Assembly: GCA_035604335.1 (NCBI GenBank)
Contig: DATNIT010000165.1
Span: 62,001 to 126,000, forward strand
DNA from: DASZHJ01 sp035604335
GTDB taxonomy: Bacteria > Pseudomonadota > Alphaproteobacteria > ATCC43930 > CGMCC-115725
DNA: 64,000 nt
Direction: 5' to 3'
Within the stretch, counting starts at the first letter, position 1; each line of letters starts with the position of its first letter. Positions 62,286 to 64,000 of this stretch are shown here, in pieces. Below the pieces are notes generated by a model. The model was not told where the DNA came from, made no database searches, and saw only the letters and a program-made list of their open reading frames with translations. The translations under genes and the position numbers were made by a program.

Positions 62286-62993
62286 TCACCAGCCCGTGCC
62301 GCCGCTTCGCAGCAGGGTCAACACGTCGCGATAGGGCTTGCGGCGGTAAAGCCTAAAGAACACGGCGTCCCGATAGCCTCTCGTCTCCCGGCGAAGATTG
62401 CAGTGGGGCAAGGCGCCGTGAGCCAGAAAGGCCGTGCCCCTGCGGCCGAGCAACGCGGCGCTTTTGCCGAGCCGGCCCAGAGGCGGCGTCCCGTCCGATC
62501 GGTTCGGCAGCTCCTCGTGCCCCCGAGCCCAGCGCGCAATCCGCTCTCGGGCCTTGGGCCAGACAGTGAACGCGCCATGCTCGCGCCGGGTCACATCGGT
62601 GAGATATATGCCGATGATCGCGTCCGGCGTGTTCGCGGGCTCGTCGTCCTCGGGATAGAACCCGTCGATGTGCGGCACGCCCGCATCGCCTCGACGACGG
62701 CGGGCGACCTGAGCCCCGAGACCATCGTGCAGATGATCGATGGCTTGCGCCGCGAAGGCGAGCGCGCCGCTTTCCGTCGCGAGGAAGTTGAGCGCGTCCC
62801 TCACGACCAGCCGCTTGCAAAACGTGCCCGCCCCACACTTTTCCCACTCCTCGTCATCGCGGGGCGGATCGCGGGTGAAATCCTCCGCAATGAGCTCGCG
62901 CGCACACTCGACCAAAGCGGCGCTCACCCGCCGCGGCAGAAGTGTCCATCCCTTCTGCCGAATGTCCCGCGCATTCGCCGCCGACCATTTCAT
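62286..62993 (-). CDS. Putative 2-oxoglutarate/Fe(II)-dependent oxygenase (phytanoyl-CoA dioxygenase-like)
   Basis: A 235-residue protein with the iron triad pattern: His108 and Asp110 in PHIDGFYPE and His197 in GALPHCNL, followed by Arg205/208 that could bind 2-oxoglutarate. The overall layout fits the phytanoyl-CoA dioxygenase/2OG group. Substrate unknown. The assignment rests on motifs only. Confidence 0.6.
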   Translation of the reverse strand: MKWSAANARDIRQKGWTLLPRRVSAALVECARELIAEDFTRDPPRDDEEWEKCGAGTFCKRLVVRDALNFLATESGALAFAAQAIDHLHDGLGAQVARRRRGDAGVPHIDGFYPEDDEPANTPDAIIGIYLTDVTRREHGAFTVWPKARERIARWARGHEELPNRSDGTPPLGRLGKSAALLGRRGTAFLAHGALPHCNLRRETRGYRDAVFFRLYRRKPYRDVLTLLRSGGTGW

Positions 62994-63164
62994 GATCTGA
63001 TGCGCCTTCCCGGCAATCGCTCAGCACCGCGATCGCTCATGCCAAGTTGAGCGAAGTCACTCCCGCTCCGCAATGGCGGCGAGCAAGGCCCATGCGACGG
63101 ACGCCCATCCGACTTGCGCATCTCTCTCTAGGCGCGGTGCCTCGATCCCTGGCATGCTGGCCCC

Positions 63165-64000
63165 ATGCCAAAGCACCACGCTCTCCGCGCGAGCCCCGAG
63201 ACCTGTCATTGGGGCTTTTTCGATGCCGGCTTGAAGCCGGTCCTCACCGTCGCCGCCGGCGACACCGTCACGGTCGACTGCGTCTCGGGCCCGCCCGAGA
63301 TGCTACCGGCGGGCGCGGGATTCCATGTACCGCCGGAGCTCCACGCGATCCATGCGAGGCTCACGCCCGCTTTCGGCGGCGGCCATATCCTAACCGGGCC
63401 GATCGCAGTCGAGGGCGCGGAGCCCGGCGACACGCTCGAGGTCCGCATCCACGCGATCGACTTCCGGCAGAATTGGGGCTATTCGCGGATCGCACCCCTC
63501 AAGGGCACGCTCCCCGAGGATTTTCCCACGCGCAAGACCTGGCACACCGCCATCGACCGCCAGCGCGGCGTCGGCACGACGCCCTTCGGCATCGAGATTC
63601 CGCTGGCGCCCTTCTTCGGCGTGATGGGCGTGGCGCCGAGGCCGGAGTACGGGCGCGTCACCACAATCATTCCGCGCGAGTTCGGTGGCAACATGGACCT
63701 CAAGGAGCTGGTCGCGGGCACTACGCTCTACCTGCCGATCTGGACCCAGGATGGGCTTTTCTCGGTGGGCGACGGGCATGGCGTGCAGGGCGACGGCGAG
63801 GTCTGTATCACCGCGCTGGAGACCGCGCTCAGCGGCACCTTCGAGCTCATCCTGCGCAAGGACCTTCGCCTCGACATGCCGCGGGCGCAGACGCCGACCC
63901 ACCACATCACCCTCGGTCTCGACGAGGATCTCGACGACGCCGCCAAGCAGGCGCTTCGGCAGATGATCAAGCTCCTGGGCGAGCTCGCGGGCCTCTCGCC
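63165..64000 (+). CDS. Acetamidase/formamidase family protein (3' end outside window)
   Basis: The first 278 codons of an FmdA/AmdA-family amidohydrolase, open to the window edge. Visible features are CHWGFFDAGLKPVLTVAAGD (residues 15-34), GGGHILTGPIAVEGAEPGD, NWGYSRIAPLKGTLPEDF, FFGVMGVAPRP and REFGGNMDLKELVAG, which contribute to the metal and substrate site. It likely hydrolyses short amides, or is one of the many uncharacterised family members. The ATG at 63165 gives a normal N-terminus. Confidence 0.88.
   Translation, partial: MPKHHALRASPETCHWGFFDAGLKPVLTVAAGDTVTVDCVSGPPEMLPAGAGFHVPPELHAIHARLTPAFGGGHILTGPIAVEGAEPGDTLEVRIHAIDFRQNWGYSRIAPLKGTLPEDFPTRKTWHTAIDRQRGVGTTPFGIEIPLAPFFGVMGVAPRPEYGRVTTIIPREFGGNMDLKELVAGTTLYLPIWTQDGLFSVGDGHGVQGDGEVCITALETALSGTFELILRKDLRLDMPRAQTPTHHITLGLDEDLDDAAKQALRQMIKLLGELAGLS

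Overview
The window is GC-rich chromosomal DNA from an alphaproteobacterium, most likely a Rhodospirillales-like or related uncultured lineage. The lineage call rests on gene content and order: an Irr-type heme/iron regulator, a MucR/Ros regulator, a TIGR02186 periplasmic protein beside a TauE exporter, DUF2244 next to nth, the ubiE-ubiB-coaBC-dut block, and the classic alphaproteobacterial run nfuA-tsaB-rimI-mucR-fur-(olsBA)-miaB-ybeZ-ybeY-corC-lnt-XRE-metK-trmB-rimP-nusA-ylxR-infB-rbfA-truB-rpsO-pnp. Nearly all DNA is coding. I see no rRNA, tRNA, CRISPR array, prophage or intact insertion sequence.

Layout. 1-7.6 kb: the end of an unknown gene, nth (C-terminus apparently extended by a palindromic repeat), DUF2244, dapB, murJ, trpS, a cupin gene, and a TauE exporter / TIGR02186 / universal stress protein trio. 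8.1-11.3 kb: a small accessory-looking patch (ankyrin-repeat scrap, lower-GC secreted propeller-like protein) and a class III nucleotide cyclase. 11.4-24.3 kb: Fe-S carrier NfuA, t6A and ribosomal acetylation genes, MucR, a Fur/Mur regulator, ornithine-lipid synthesis (olsB-olsA), tRNA/rRNA maturation, lipoprotein acylation, an XRE regulator, metK and trmB. 24.36-34.0 kb: the transcription/translation operon rimP-nusA-ylxR-infB-rbfA-truB-rpsO-pnp, led by a promoter embedded in a perfect inverted repeat and an early intrinsic terminator. 34.1-39.4 kb: glycerophosphodiesterase, a nitronate-monooxygenase-like protein, irr, a perfect 7-3-7 iron control element, and a rubrerythrin / CCG-type Fe-S protein / DUF3501 operon. 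39.5-43.7 kb: SH3-domain protein, EamA transporter, D-2-hydroxyacid dehydrogenase and a large membrane-anchored unknown. 43.7-50.2 kb (minus strand): moeB, cysK, an Rrf2 regulator, dut, coaBC, ubiB, ubiE. 50.3-54.7 kb: DUF2127, mutM (altered zinc finger), a 14-TPR secreted protein, enoyl-CoA hydratase. 54.7-62.3 kb: rpsT-dnaA-DUF1272-dnaN-recF-gyrB. The end holds a 2OG-oxygenase-like gene and an acetamidase/formamidase cut by the window edge.

Most of the window is conserved housekeeping DNA. The most interesting parts are the iron-linked locus at 34.9-39.4 kb, the rimP and dnaN leader structures, the palindromic repeats (one of which has become protein-coding in nth), the variant MutM and MucR zinc sites, and the accessory patch at 8.1-10 kb.
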